Origin: an uncultured Deinococcales bacterium
GTDB lineage: Bacteria > Deinococcota > Deinococci > Deinococcales > Trueperaceae
Direction of reading: 5' to 3'
Length of the DNA: 11,896 nucleotides
Assembly: GCA_937934635.1 (NCBI GenBank)
Contig: CALGZD010000292.1
Location: 1 to 11,896 of the forward strand
Within the stretch, counting starts at the first letter, position 1, and each line of letters opens with the position of its first letter. Shown here piece by piece: positions 1 to 6,869 of the stretch. Made by a program: the position numbers and the translations under genes. The notes beneath the pieces were generated by a model. It was not told the DNA's origin. It worked only from the letters and a program-made list of their open reading frames with translations, and did not search any database.

Positions 1-1
1 T

Positions 2-2050
2 ATCTAGACTATCTATAGGTAGTCTAACTACAGACCTCACATTGTCAAGCATAAATGGACTCGTAAAAGTCACTAGAAGCTGGCGTCTATTTCCCTCAAT
101 TTTCCCCCACCTTAGTTCATGTGGAAAAACAGTATTCTCAGGACTTATATCTTTAGATATATCTTTAGCATCTAGATTAGCAATACTTGTACTGCTCAGC
201 TCCACCGCCATATCTTGCCCAGCCACTTCTTTTGGTAAGCCTGCAACATCAAAATGTATAGCTTTAGGCTCACGGTAAGCATTACTAAATTCTATTTTGG
301 CATACCTATTTACCGCCTGATTAACAACCTCTGGGCTAGTATCTGGCATCAAGTCTCCGAAAAAATCTAGTTGTGGTGTGAGCAAGGCATGATTCATGCT
401 TGCTAAAGAAAGTCCGTTTAATATTGACCCTGTTTGTAGATAAGGTAGATGACTTTGATAAAGTATCGTTTCATCTTCATCTAGCTTCAGTTCAGATTTT
501 AATTGGCTAATTGACTGTTGTAAGTCTTTAGAAAAAATCTCTTGACTTGATTGCAGGGGATTAAAATGTGAAAAAGCCACTATGTTATACAGTAAAGCTG
601 TAAATAGTAGCGTATAGGCTACTTGTAAACTCTTTTTTTCGGTAGTCAGGCTCGAGCCCTTAGGTCTACGCCAGTCATATAAAAAATGATATACAAACAG
701 CAAAGTCATGCTCACAAGTGGTATCAAGCTTAGGTAATCATAAAAATCTAAAACAGACCAATCTAGAAAGTTGGCTCGAGCCAAGCCATCAGTAATGTGC
801 CCATACGCCAATAGTGGGGGAACAAGCATCAAAAAACAAAATACTAAAACTCTAAGCCAAGAAAACCGCCACGCTTGCTTATAGGCAAGCAGTGCTGCCA
901 AAATAATCAAGCTACTGCCAAAGGTTAGCAATATTCTCAAAACATTAATCTGGTCAAACAAAATAAATCGACCGATACTTGCTGGTACAGGTAAATACAT
1001 CCATGCAAATAGTACAAAAAGTAGCACAAAAATAAGACTATAAGACCAAAGGTGCATTCTAATATGCTTAAAAGCAGATTTGAAATTACTAAAACAAACT
1101 ACAGACGCCACAAGAATGCTAGAAACTACAGCTATTTCGCATTGATTTCTTATATTAGAAATTGCGAAAAAATCCTGCCCAATAAGTGCATGGGGTGCAA
1201 AAAACGCCCATAAATAATAGCGAGGTAAATATCCACCAGGAAGACTACGCTCACCTGGGTAAACAGTATTGAGCATAAGTGCAATACTATCTTGCTGATA
1301 AAGGTAATAAACACCACCTGCAAGGCAAAAACCCGCAAGGCAAACAAGAATATTCGTTACCCTAAACTTTTCTCTACAAAAGGCTAAAGCAAAAATGCCA
1401 TACATGTAAATCAGCGTAATTTGCCAAGGTGGGTAAATGAGCGCTAGTAAAGCTATTAGGGCAAAGTAAAAGGTCAACAAGAACTTTGCTATATAAGACC
1501 TACTAAATAAAAAAGGCAAAACAATCCAAACGGTTAGTGCAAATACTGGTGCATTTGTTGACCACCAAGCTTGATTGTGTTGTGAAAAGAAGAGGAGCGC
1601 TGCTAGCAGTGCTGAAAAGAGTAAGGGCAACCTGAGCTTTGTAAAAAAAATCGTATGTCCAACTAAAAACATAGCAATCATAAAGAAGTGGTACAGAGAG
1701 TAGGCTCGAGCCGCATCCAACACCCAAAAGCCCCACATATAGGGCTTAAACACCACTGCCCAATCAGCAAGTGGCAGACCATAGAAAAAGCGTAAATCTT
1801 CTTTGTAGGGGCTAAGTTGATTATAGCGCTCAAAGTTATTGTTGACAGCAATTTGAAAATAGGGGGTTACTACCGAATATTCATCTCCCCTGACAACTCT
1901 TGCCTCTCCTAAAATCGGCTTAGCATCAAGACCTAGATACTGTTCGAGTACCACAGAATAGTGGGATGGCGATAAACTAAAAGAAACATAGAATAGCCCA
2001 GACACTAAAAGTGCCAATAGAAGAAAAATTTGTGTTCGATTCAACCTCAA
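2..2050 (-). CDS. Large multi-spanning membrane protein, C-terminus cut by window edge (DUF7657-like)
   Basis: One uninterrupted minus-strand frame of 683 codons runs off the left edge, so the C-terminus is missing. There is no ATG near the 5' end. I chose the TTG at 2050 because AAGG (2060-2063) lies nine bases upstream and a stop bounds the frame just before it. Residues about 8-26 form a signal-anchor helix. An extracytoplasmic stretch of about 90 residues follows, containing TPYFQIAVNNNFERYN, LPLADW and KPYMWGFWVLDAARAYS. Then come about 12 further hydrophobic helices (roughly residues 115-520) with a PGERSLPGG loop, and a polar, probably extracytoplasmic C-terminal region. This layout and the KP..WGF and PG.R...GG motifs recall the DUF7657 group of glycosyltransferase-like membrane proteins; that match is from memory and uncertain. 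A role in envelope or polysaccharide biosynthesis is inference. The gene contains three of the GCTCGAGC palindromes. Confidence 0.8.
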   Translation of the reverse strand, partial: MRLNRTQIFLLLALLVSGLFYVSFSLSPSHYSVVLEQYLGLDAKPILGEARVVRGDEYSVVTPYFQIAVNNNFERYNQLSPYKEDLRFFYGLPLADWAVVFKPYMWGFWVLDAARAYSLYHFFMIAMFLVGHTIFFTKLRLPLLFSALLAALLFFSQHNQAWWSTNAPVFALTVWIVLPFLFSRSYIAKFLLTFYFALIALLALIYPPWQITLIYMYGIFALAFCREKFRVTNILVCLAGFCLAGGVYYLYQQDSIALMLNTVYPGERSLPGGYLPRYYLWAFFAPHALIGQDFFAISNIRNQCEIAVVSSILVASVVCFSNFKSAFKHIRMHLWSYSLIFVLLFVLFAWMYLPVPASIGRFILFDQINVLRILLTFGSSLIILAALLAYKQAWRFSWLRVLVFCFLMLVPPLLAYGHITDGLARANFLDWSVLDFYDYLSLIPLVSMTLLFVYHFLYDWRRPKGSSLTTEKKSLQVAYTLLFTALLYNIVAFSHFNPLQSSQEIFSKDLQQSISQLKSELKLDEDETILYQSHLPYLQTGSILNGLSLASMNHALLTPQLDFFGDLMPDTSPEVVNQAVNRYAKIEFSNAYREPKAIHFDVAGLPKEVAGQDMAVELSSTSIANLDAKDISKDISPENTVFPHELRWGKIEGNRRQLLVTFTSPFMLDNVRSVVRLPIDSLD
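649..658. repeat. GGCTCGAGCC palindrome, copy 1
   Basis: Perfect 10-bp palindrome inside the large membrane protein gene. It is read there as Gly-Ser-Ser (GGC TCG AGC), a different frame from copies 2 and 3 in the same gene. Confidence 0.7.
773..782. repeat. GGCTCGAGCC palindrome, copy 2
   Basis: Perfect 10-bp palindrome extended by flanking TT and AA to a 14-bp palindrome. It is read as Ala-Arg-Ala in the membrane protein gene. Confidence 0.7.
1703..1712. repeat. GGCTCGAGCC palindrome, copy 3
   Basis: Perfect 10-bp palindrome read as Ala-Arg-Ala in the N-terminal third of the membrane protein gene. Confidence 0.7.
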
Positions 2051-2059
2051 ACGTTCACA

Positions 2060-2063
2060 CCTT
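2060..2063 (-). promoter_or_regulatory. Ribosome binding site deciding the TTG start at 2050
   Basis: On the minus strand AAGG (within AAAAAAGGTG) lies nine bases before TTG at 2050. A second in-frame TTG at 2044 would sit 15 bases away, so the first is preferred. Confidence 0.45.
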
Positions 2064-2091
2064 TTTTATTTTAAGCTTACTACTTCACTAG

Positions 2092-2152
2092 CTAGCTATA
2101 TTTCTAGGTAGTTATATTTACAGTAGTTATATTTACAGTAGCTATATTTATA
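2092..2152. repeat. 15-bp tandem repeat in the spacer before the membrane protein gene
   Basis: Units GTAGTTATATTTACA at 2108-2122 and 2123-2137 are identical, 2138-2152 differs at two bases, and a degenerate copy lies at 2092-2106. On the minus strand each unit presents a TATAAC or TATAGC box, so the array may supply staggered -10 elements for the membrane protein gene. That role is inference. Confidence 0.7.
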
Positions 2153-2186
2153 ACAGAAACTACCAGTCTACATTTAGCTGGGCAAC

Positions 2187-2214
2187 TATTAGCTAACAGA
2201 TATTAGCTAACAGA
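2187..2214. repeat. Perfect 14-bp tandem duplication over a stop codon
   Basis: TATTAGCTAACAGA occurs at 2187-2200 and again at 2201-2214. The second copy contains the last codons and TAA of the SAF-domain oxidoreductase gene, so the 3' end of that gene was duplicated into the spacer. Confidence 0.8.
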
Positions 2215-3360
2215 TAAATGACTAGTTTTTGCCTTTTCTTGAATCTTAGTCCAAATATCTAGCGCTAAGGTTTCTGGTAAATCGATATCATCAAAGGTAA
2301 GCACTTCACCTTCAGCAATATCTTTTCTTATCACAGCATCCTTAATAAGTCCAATAGGAACATGATTAGGATACTCAAGGATATCCACTGCTTCACCACG
2401 CATCTCAAAACTACCAATGGCAAACTCAATTTTGTCACCACTTTTTAGTGGCTTTTTGGTGATGGCAGCAACGCTGTAACGGGGATTTGCAGAGTTATTT
2501 AGTAATATCTTATTTTGGAAAGCAACTTGAACTATCGTACGCGTCATCTCTAAATGACATAAATGGTAGTTACGTACTAGCACATACGGTGCGCCTTCAC
2601 CCATTTTCAGATGGCTAAGTGCAGCTTTCTGCGACTCATCATGATCTGCGGCAATAAAAACGCCTCCAGGACCATTACTACAGAGTACATAATCACTAAT
2701 CGGCTGTTCGTAGCTTCTGCCTTCTGCCAGCACTCTTGCACCAACTTCGGCATCGTCGCATATTGGACCAATAAGTCCTCGTTGTGTAATTTGGGCATCT
2801 AAACCATTGGCAACAAGTACTTGCTCTGTTTGCAACTTCGTACCATCTGTGAAAGAGGTAACCATCTGCAACGAAATACCTTTTTTGTTTGCCCAATAGA
2901 GCATATTTTCCTTTGTAGGATTGCGCTCAAGAAAACTTTTGATATTCCCGTACACAATAGGTTTAAAGCCCATAAATCTGACTTCTTCATTAAGTGCAGC
3001 CAAACACCCAGGTTGATCGCCTTCAGCTTCTGTAATGAAACCCTTATCTACAAAATAAGATGCGGTTGTAACTTGAAACTCAGCGTTCATCGTTACCAAA
3101 GGCAAGTCATTTTTGACCGTTTGCATTGCCACTTCAGTAGCATGAACAACATCTCCACTGCATTCCACAACAATATCAACATTGTCAATAAGTTCATCCA
3201 AAGAATTAGTCAAGACACTTTGATTAGGAAGTCCTTGCACTGTTGATGGATCTCGCCTTGTCAATACTTTTGTGACTTCAAGATTATCCTGATTTAAAAG
3301 ATTATGTGCTAAGCCTTTAGCAATAAACCCTGTACCTATGATGCCAATCTTTTTCTTCAT
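2203..3360 (-). CDS. NAD(P)-dependent oxidoreductase, homoserine-dehydrogenase-like, with C-terminal SAF domain
   Basis: A 385-residue cytosolic enzyme. Residues 5-16 (IGIIGTGFIAKG) form the GxGxxA dinucleotide-binding loop of an N-terminal Rossmann fold. VDIVVECSG at 61-69 and PLVTMNAEF at 87-95 match the usual second half of that fold in the homoserine dehydrogenase-like superfamily. The middle region (about 125-295) would be the catalytic part. Residues about 298-372 look like a SAF domain: a first strand (AAITKKPLKSGDKIE) and the typical RKDIAEGEVLTFDDIDL ending. This architecture matches the COG4091 family, whose substrates are mostly unknown and possibly branched polyols or sugar acids; I do not assign a reaction. 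The start is ATG with AGGAGAG about 13 bases upstream, a rather long spacing. It stands alone, 170 bases from the HAD gene. Confidence 0.85.
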   Translation of the reverse strand: MKKKIGIIGTGFIAKGLAHNLLNQDNLEVTKVLTRRDPSTVQGLPNQSVLTNSLDELIDNVDIVVECSGDVVHATEVAMQTVKNDLPLVTMNAEFQVTTASYFVDKGFITEAEGDQPGCLAALNEEVRFMGFKPIVYGNIKSFLERNPTKENMLYWANKKGISLQMVTSFTDGTKLQTEQVLVANGLDAQITQRGLIGPICDDAEVGARVLAEGRSYEQPISDYVLCSNGPGGVFIAADHDESQKAALSHLKMGEGAPYVLVRNYHLCHLEMTRTIVQVAFQNKILLNNSANPRYSVAAITKKPLKSGDKIEFAIGSFEMRGEAVDILEYPNHVPIGLIKDAVIRKDIAEGEVLTFDDIDLPETLALDIWTKIQEKAKTSHLSVS

Positions 3361-3400
3361 GCGGTGTGCAACTCTCTCCTACAATCAAAGCTAGTAACGA

Positions 3401-3448
3401 TAGCCTGTACATATTATAGCCTGTACACATTACAACCTATACAATTAT
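3401..3448. repeat. 16-bp tandem repeat in the promoter region of the SAF-domain oxidoreductase
   Basis: Units at 3401-3416 (TAGCCTGTACATATTA) and 3417-3432 differ at one base; a third, weaker copy is at 3433-3448. Each good unit includes or nearly includes TGTACA, itself a palindrome. An inverted TAGCCTGT copy (ACAGGCTA) is at 3500-3507. The array overlaps the likely -10 box, so it may be an operator. Confidence 0.65.
3413..3418 (-). promoter_or_regulatory. Candidate -10 box for the SAF-domain oxidoreductase
   Basis: The minus strand reads a perfect TATAAT here, 52 bases before the ATG at 3360. No good -35 hexamer lies at 16-18 bases, so a regulator may help, perhaps through the surrounding TGTACAGGCTA repeats. 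This is pattern matching only. Confidence 0.35.
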
Positions 3449-3530
3449 TGATACTAATCGCTCTACTTAGTGCTGTCTTTCCACGATACTATGTGTATCA
3501 CAGGCTAAATGTAACAAAACTGCTCTAAAA

Positions 3531-4226
3531 CTACACTCCTAACTTTTCTCTTGCCTCCATAATACTCTTTGAAACGTCAGTGATATTAAAATGCACGACC
3601 TGCATACCTACAGCTTCTCCCCCAACAACATTTCGCAATTGGTCATCAACAAAGACAACTTCATTAGGAGCGCAGTCTAACTTATCCAAAGCAAGTTGAT
3701 AAGCTTTTGGGTCAGGCTTAAGAATCTTAGTATGTGTAGCATCTATCATGAAGTCCATGTGCGACAGTATCTCGATTTGCTCCAGTACTTCTTCACCGTA
3801 GAAAAGCTCGAGCTCATTACTCAGCACCCCAACAGCCATCCCTTTAGCTTTAGCATCCTGCACAAGACTTACAATCTCAGGTCGCACTAACTGCTTAGGA
3901 TCACGCACGGCTCGCAAAAAATCAAGCATTCCCCAATCAGGCTTGCCTACTAACTCTCCTGTCTCTCTAGCCCGTGTATACCAATACTCACGTTCAGTGA
4001 TTTCATCACGTTGCATCTTTTGCCAAAGTTCATCTTGCTCAAGCTCATCTTGCCCAAGCTCATCTTGCTCAAGTTCATCTTGCCCAAACTGCTCTTTAGG
4101 CGCAAATGGTCCTAGCCAAGTCAATGAATTTGCAGGCAAGCCTAAGCGCTTTTCGCTAATGGCATGTTGTTCAAAAACGCTGTAGCTCATAACGCTACCA
4201 AAATCTAATAAAAGTGCTTTTGCCAT
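3531..4226 (-). CDS. HAD-superfamily hydrolase (HAD-IA type), probable phosphatase
   Basis: 231 residues, cytosolic. The four HAD motifs are present. Motif I is LLLDFG with the Asp8 nucleophile; the second Asp is replaced by Gly10, as in YihX-like members, so this alone does not imply an inactive enzyme. Motif II is VGVLSNE (Ser136), motif III is Lys170 in KILKPDPKAY, and motif IV is VVFVDDQ (Asp194, Asp195). The region between motifs I and II is the helical cap. Residues 48-67 in it are four pentads of (G/E)QDEL encoded by 15-bp tandem units, an acidic insertion unusual for the family. The start ATG has AGGAG (4232-4236) five bases upstream. The substrate is unknown; sugar phosphates are typical for relatives. 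It shares strand with the oxidoreductase, but the 170-base gap argues for separate transcription. Confidence 0.85.
   Translation of the reverse strand: MAKALLLDFGSVMSYSVFEQHAISEKRLGLPANSLTWLGPFAPKEQFGQDELEQDELGQDELEQDELWQKMQRDEITEREYWYTRARETGELVGKPDWGMLDFLRAVRDPKQLVRPEIVSLVQDAKAKGMAVGVLSNELELFYGEEVLEQIEILSHMDFMIDATHTKILKPDPKAYQLALDKLDCAPNEVVFVDDQLRNVVGGEAVGMQVVHFNITDVSKSIMEAREKLGV
3805..3814. repeat. AGCTCGAGCT palindrome (GCTCGAGC core), copy 4
   Basis: Core GCTCGAGC with A/T outer bases instead of G/C. It lies in the HAD gene and is read as Glu-Leu-Glu-Leu, a third reading frame relative to copies 1 and 2. Confidence 0.55.
4026..4085. repeat. Four 15-bp tandem units inside the HAD gene
   Basis: The plus strand repeats (C/T)TCATCTTG(C/T)(C/T)CAA(G/A) in register. 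On the coding strand this gives the (G/E)QDEL pentads at residues 48-67 of the hydrolase. Copies differ at only a few bases, indicating recent expansion or homogenisation. Confidence 0.8.
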
Positions 4227-4292
4227 CTAAACTCCTATCTGCTTCACATCAAAATAAATATGCTTTTCATCAATATTAATAAATGTGAAATA

Positions 4293-4313
4293 ATACCTTG
4301 TTATTTAAGGTAT
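4293..4313. other. Small hairpin, 7-bp stem
   Basis: ATACCTT (4293-4299) and AAGGTAT (4307-4313) are perfect inverted arms around a 7-base loop. There is no adjacent T-run, so it is not a clear terminator. It lies about 70-90 bases upstream of the HAD gene start and could be an operator or a chance palindrome. Confidence 0.35.
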
Positions 4314-4383
4314 AGCATGTTATTCTCTAATCCTTGGAAAGAGGACTGAAGTGACGCACACTAAAACTTCAATACCTCATAAT

Positions 4384-4414
4384 CATTAAGTCATATTTAC
4401 GTCTTAACTTAATG
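4384..4414. other. AT-rich inverted repeat, 8-bp arms
   Basis: CATTAAGT (4384-4391) and ACTTAATG (4407-4414) are perfect inverted arms 15 bases apart. The repeat lies just past the 3' end of the MATE-like fragment. Function unknown. Confidence 0.35.
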
Positions 4415-4420
4415 TCTCTT

Positions 4421-4651
4421 CTACATCCAAGACACATACTTCTCTATTCCCCCCGCAAGGCGAGTTTCCCATAGCTCGCCTTCACTCTTTATGATCTCTA
4501 TGCTAGTGGTTTGCAACAAGTTTGTGAGCAATACTGGCAGGGCTAAACACCAAACATCCTTTATGATAGGACGGTAAGTAGTTAGCATACTTAGTATTGA
4601 ATTTGGTCGCAACATGTTTATAGCACTCACCATACTCTCTAAAACACTCAA
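4421..4651 (-). pseudogene. Probable remnant of a MATE-family transporter N-terminus
   Basis: A 76-codon frame opens at TTG 4651. Its residues 22-49 (from MLTTYRPIIK through DVWCLALPVLLTNLLQT) look like the start of a MATE multidrug/Na+ antiporter, in which a basic leader is followed by a LALP.l.tNLLQT first helix. After residue 49 the similarity stops. The remaining residues (about 50-76, around EGELWETRLAGGIEKY) are coded by DNA containing a hairpin and do not resemble a transporter. Later frames towards 4230 are full of stops. I read it as a decayed gene end, possibly interrupted by an inserted element. The fragment is short, so chance similarity cannot be excluded. Confidence 0.35.
4457..4482. 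other. GC-rich hairpin inside the MATE-like remnant
   Basis: AAGGCGAG (4457-4464) and CTCGCCTT (4475-4482) form a perfect 8-bp stem with a 10-base loop, next to a CCCCCC run at 4449-4454. It is much more GC-rich than its surroundings, which suggests a REP-like or MITE-like insert, although no flanking duplication is visible. Confidence 0.4.
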
Positions 4652-5013
4652 CTCTTGCCTACTTAGCAGCTATAATTATTAAAGACTAAGTACAAGGTCA
4701 AAATTATGTTTCACTAAACCCTAAGTCTTAATGTGCTAGATATGCCGTCCTGTACAGGTTTAGTATATATTCAAGATATATAATTTAGTTTTACCTACGT
4801 ACTTATGTTTTCAATAGCTCCTTACTTTATCTAAAATAAGGTTGGGGTGTATTTAATGACAAAGGTAAAAGTATTCATCAATTCAGTCTTGATATGATAC
4901 TAGTAGAGTACACCTATAAAACAAATTTCAAACTAATCATTATTGTCTACTGTACTTTTTACATCAGTACTTTCTAAACTAGTGCTTTCTAAACTAGTGC
5001 TTTTTAAATCATC
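4652..5013. other. AT-rich spacer without a recognisable gene
   Basis: No frame with convincing coding character on either strand. The only structured element is the 15-bp tandem repeat at its right end (4966-5010). No clear terminator for the protease gene is visible. Confidence 0.5.
4966..5010. repeat. 15-bp tandem repeat downstream of the protease gene
   Basis: Units AGTACTTTCTAAACT (4966-4980), AGTGCTTTCTAAACT (4981-4995) and a diverged third copy (4996-5010). It ends three bases before the protease stop codon. Confidence 0.75.
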
Positions 5014-6351
5014 TTAGAATAAATTGGCTAATAGTTTTTTAGCATTAAGAAAACCATGGCTATTATCAACTAAATTCGACAAACTAGCATTAATTGTTGT
5101 AGCAATATTCAGATTTCGGTTTCCCTTTTCCCCTAAGAACAGTGCGATTTCACCCGCAGCAATTGGTGTGGCAAAAGATGTACCTGTAGCATTTACCCAA
5201 AGTTCACCTGGATATATTGTATGAATGGCCTCACCTGGTGTATGAAAACTCAACCCTGTGCCATAATTTGAAAATTGAGATTTCGAATTATTTAGGCTCA
5301 CACTACCTACACCAAATAACCATCCTTTAACCCCAGACCACTCACTGTGGGCAGCGGGATAATTTGAGCGAGTGAGATTCCTATTCCCTGTCGCTGCAAA
5401 AACATAAACATCTGCTTCTCGTGCATAACGTATCATTTTTTTCATTACTGTTGAGTTTTCATCTACTCCTATCGATAGGTTTATAATGTCTACACCACTA
5501 GCAACAGCATGAGCTATAGCTGCAACAACATCACTCGTATCTCCTAGACCGTTAGACGAAAGAACTCTTATTGGCAAAATAGTTGCCTTCGGCGCAACCT
5601 GCAATATAATACCGGCAACGGCAGTACCATGCCCAGACATACTGCCACCTGTTTCATCTTCAGGTATGCGGTCGGCATCTACTAGGTCTATCCATTCAGA
5701 AGCAGGGGCTAGATTATTACGAAGGTGACTATGATCAAGATCAAGTCCCGTATCGATTACGGCAATTTTTATACCCTCTGCTAAATTTGTAGCCATTTGG
5801 TGAGCTTCAAATAAATCAATCTGATTCCATTCTTCTTTATTGTTCAGAATATAGCTTTCATTAACACCGTGAGCGAAGGTACCTGTACCAAACGTACCTG
5901 TACCGAATACCCCAGCCCCAAACGCTCCAGCCCCAAACGCTCCAGCCCCAAACGCTCCAACGCCAAAGGCACCAGCCCCAAACGCTCCATTAGCATGTAC
6001 TTCTCCTTCAAGTGCAGGAGATGACATTGAATCCAAATTAGATTCAGCTAAAATATTCTGCTGTGCTAAATGTTCACTTTCAGACCCTGCTAAGACAGCA
6101 AAACCTGCTTCTGCTTGCCATACAACAACCTTTGCCTTATACGCAGCTTCTATATCCTCAATTGCATCTTGATCAGAAATTTCAATATCAAATACAAGAT
6201 CATGTCTTTCAGTTGTTAATTCAACCGTTAAATCATTAGGCTTACCAGAATCCATTTCAGCTGTGCCGCAAGCAGTTAACAGTAAAAAAGTTCCAACTAA
6301 ACCTATCAGATATCTACTGATACGCTTTATGCCCATACCCTTTATGCTCAT
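5014..6351 (-). CDS. Subtilisin-family (S8) serine protease, lipoprotein, with a GAFGA pentad repeat
   Basis: 445 residues from the ATG at 6351. A TTG at 6366 would add five residues but lacks a ribosome binding site; the chosen ATG has GGGGGCAAAGG just upstream. The N-terminus is a lipoprotein signal peptide with lipobox LTAC (Cys28). Residues about 45-105 look like an inhibitor-type propeptide. Residues 122-161 are eight pentads of the GAFGA/GTFGT type. The catalytic domain (about 190-430) shows all the key residues: Asp200 in AVIDTG, His241 in GHGTAVAG, oxyanion Asn323 in AATGN and Ser392 in GTSFATP. It should therefore be an active peptidase anchored in the envelope. The glycine-rich repeat sits between propeptide and catalytic domain and may act as a linker or be processed; that is inference. 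The gene is divergent from tctC. Confidence 0.9.
   Translation of the reverse strand: MSIKGMGIKRISRYLIGLVGTFLLLTACGTAEMDSGKPNDLTVELTTERHDLVFDIEISDQDAIEDIEAAYKAKVVVWQAEAGFAVLAGSESEHLAQQNILAESNLDSMSSPALEGEVHANGAFGAGAFGVGAFGAGAFGAGAFGAGVFGTGTFGTGTFAHGVNESYILNNKEEWNQIDLFEAHQMATNLAEGIKIAVIDTGLDLDHSHLRNNLAPASEWIDLVDADRIPEDETGGSMSGHGTAVAGIILQVAPKATILPIRVLSSNGLGDTSDVVAAIAHAVASGVDIINLSIGVDENSTVMKKMIRYAREADVYVFAATGNRNLTRSNYPAAHSEWSGVKGWLFGVGSVSLNNSKSQFSNYGTGLSFHTPGEAIHTIYPGELWVNATGTSFATPIAAGEIALFLGEKGNRNLNIATTINASLSNLVDNSHGFLNAKKLLANLF
5869..5988. repeat. Eight 15-bp units coding GAFGA pentads in the protease gene
   Basis: Units such as GCTCCAGCCCCAAAC on the plus strand repeat in register. They code GAFGA, GAFGV, GAFGA three times, GVFGT, GTFGT and GTFAH. 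The units at the N-terminal side are nearly identical in DNA, and the last three have drifted to Val and Thr. Confidence 0.85.
6322..6351. repeat. 15-bp duplication containing the protease start codon
   Basis: On the minus strand ATGAGCATAAAGGGT is followed directly by ATGGGCATAAAGCGT. The protein therefore begins MSIKGMGIKR, with two possible start codons 15 bases apart. Confidence 0.65.
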
Positions 6352-6376
6352 TACCTTTGCCCCCAAAAATCAGTTT

Positions 6377-6406
6377 GGATTACTAAACAGAATCCTCTAA
6401 TATCAA
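6377..6406 (-). promoter_or_regulatory. Candidate promoter of the protease gene
   Basis: Minus-strand TTGATA (6401-6406) and TAATCC (6377-6382) are separated by 18 bases, about 25 bases upstream of the ATG at 6351. The -10 box is weak. An alternative TTAACA/TAATAG pair lies slightly further upstream. Confidence 0.25.
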
Positions 6407-6868
6407 CTTTAGAAAAAACTATTAGGATAAGTGTTAGAAAATGTTAAATTAATGCCCACATAAGGTTTATAATCGAGTTTTACTCGACTTAATATGACTC
6501 GATATGACTTAAAGTAGTTCCACGATTCCCTGCAACAGCAGTGAATTGGCGAGCTTCATAACGAGTAGGAACGAACTCATTTGGCATGGGTCAACATTAC
6601 GTGGAAACGCTACATATCGCGAACTTCATTTTTATCCAGCAAAGCAACCTCATATTTTTTCGATACCTATATACTTATACTCCATATACTCATACTCTAT
6701 ACCCCATTTAAACGCTTTTTTGTTGTTAAAAGCCACAAGCATCAACTATTTGAACTGCTTCAAACAATATCTTTAAGAACCTCCGTCGTCAAAAATCAAT
6801 TGCTTATATGTATCTTGGTATGTATAAAATAAGTATCAAATTACAATATTTTGCAGTAACGCGTTTCA
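6407..6868. other. Divergent intergenic region, no convincing gene
   Basis: Two overlapping plus-strand frames (6546-6776 and 6581-6832) are rich in Tyr, Ile, Leu and Ser, as expected from AT-rich non-coding DNA, and have no good ribosome binding site. A 32-residue minus-strand frame (6489-6587, starting MPNEFVPTRYEARQF) looks more protein-like and could be a gene scrap, but it is too short to call. The region also holds the hairpin TCGAGT-TTT-ACTCGA (6473-6487) and a 15-bp tandem pair (6670-6699). Confidence 0.4.
6670..6699. repeat. 15-bp tandem pair in the protease-tctC spacer
   Basis: TATACTTATACTCCA (6670-6684) is followed directly by TATACTCATACTCTA (6685-6699), differing at two positions. 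Confidence 0.65.
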
Positions 6869-6869
6869 C

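Noticed and set aside
1150..1736. Two minus-strand frames of 65 and 77 codons
   Set aside because: They lie out of frame inside the continuous 683-codon membrane protein gene on the same strand.
2821..3246. 141-codon plus-strand frame opposite the oxidoreductase gene
   Set aside because: It is entirely antisense to a well-supported gene, rich in Cys, His, Phe and Ile, without family resemblance or ribosome binding site.
3531..4226. HAD hydrolase inactivated by loss of the second motif I Asp
   Set aside because: A DxG motif I also occurs in YihX-like HAD phosphatases, and motifs II to IV are intact, so inactivity is not supported.
4457..4482. Intrinsic terminator
   Set aside because: The stem is sound, but no T-run follows within a few bases on either strand.
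4026..5988. CRISPR array
   Set aside because: The repeats are directly adjacent 15-bp units without unique spacers, and no cas genes are present.
6546..6832. Two overlapping plus-strand frames between the protease and tctC genes
   Set aside because: They overlap each other in different frames, run through the 15-bp repeat, have a composition typical of AT-rich spacer DNA and no ribosome binding site.
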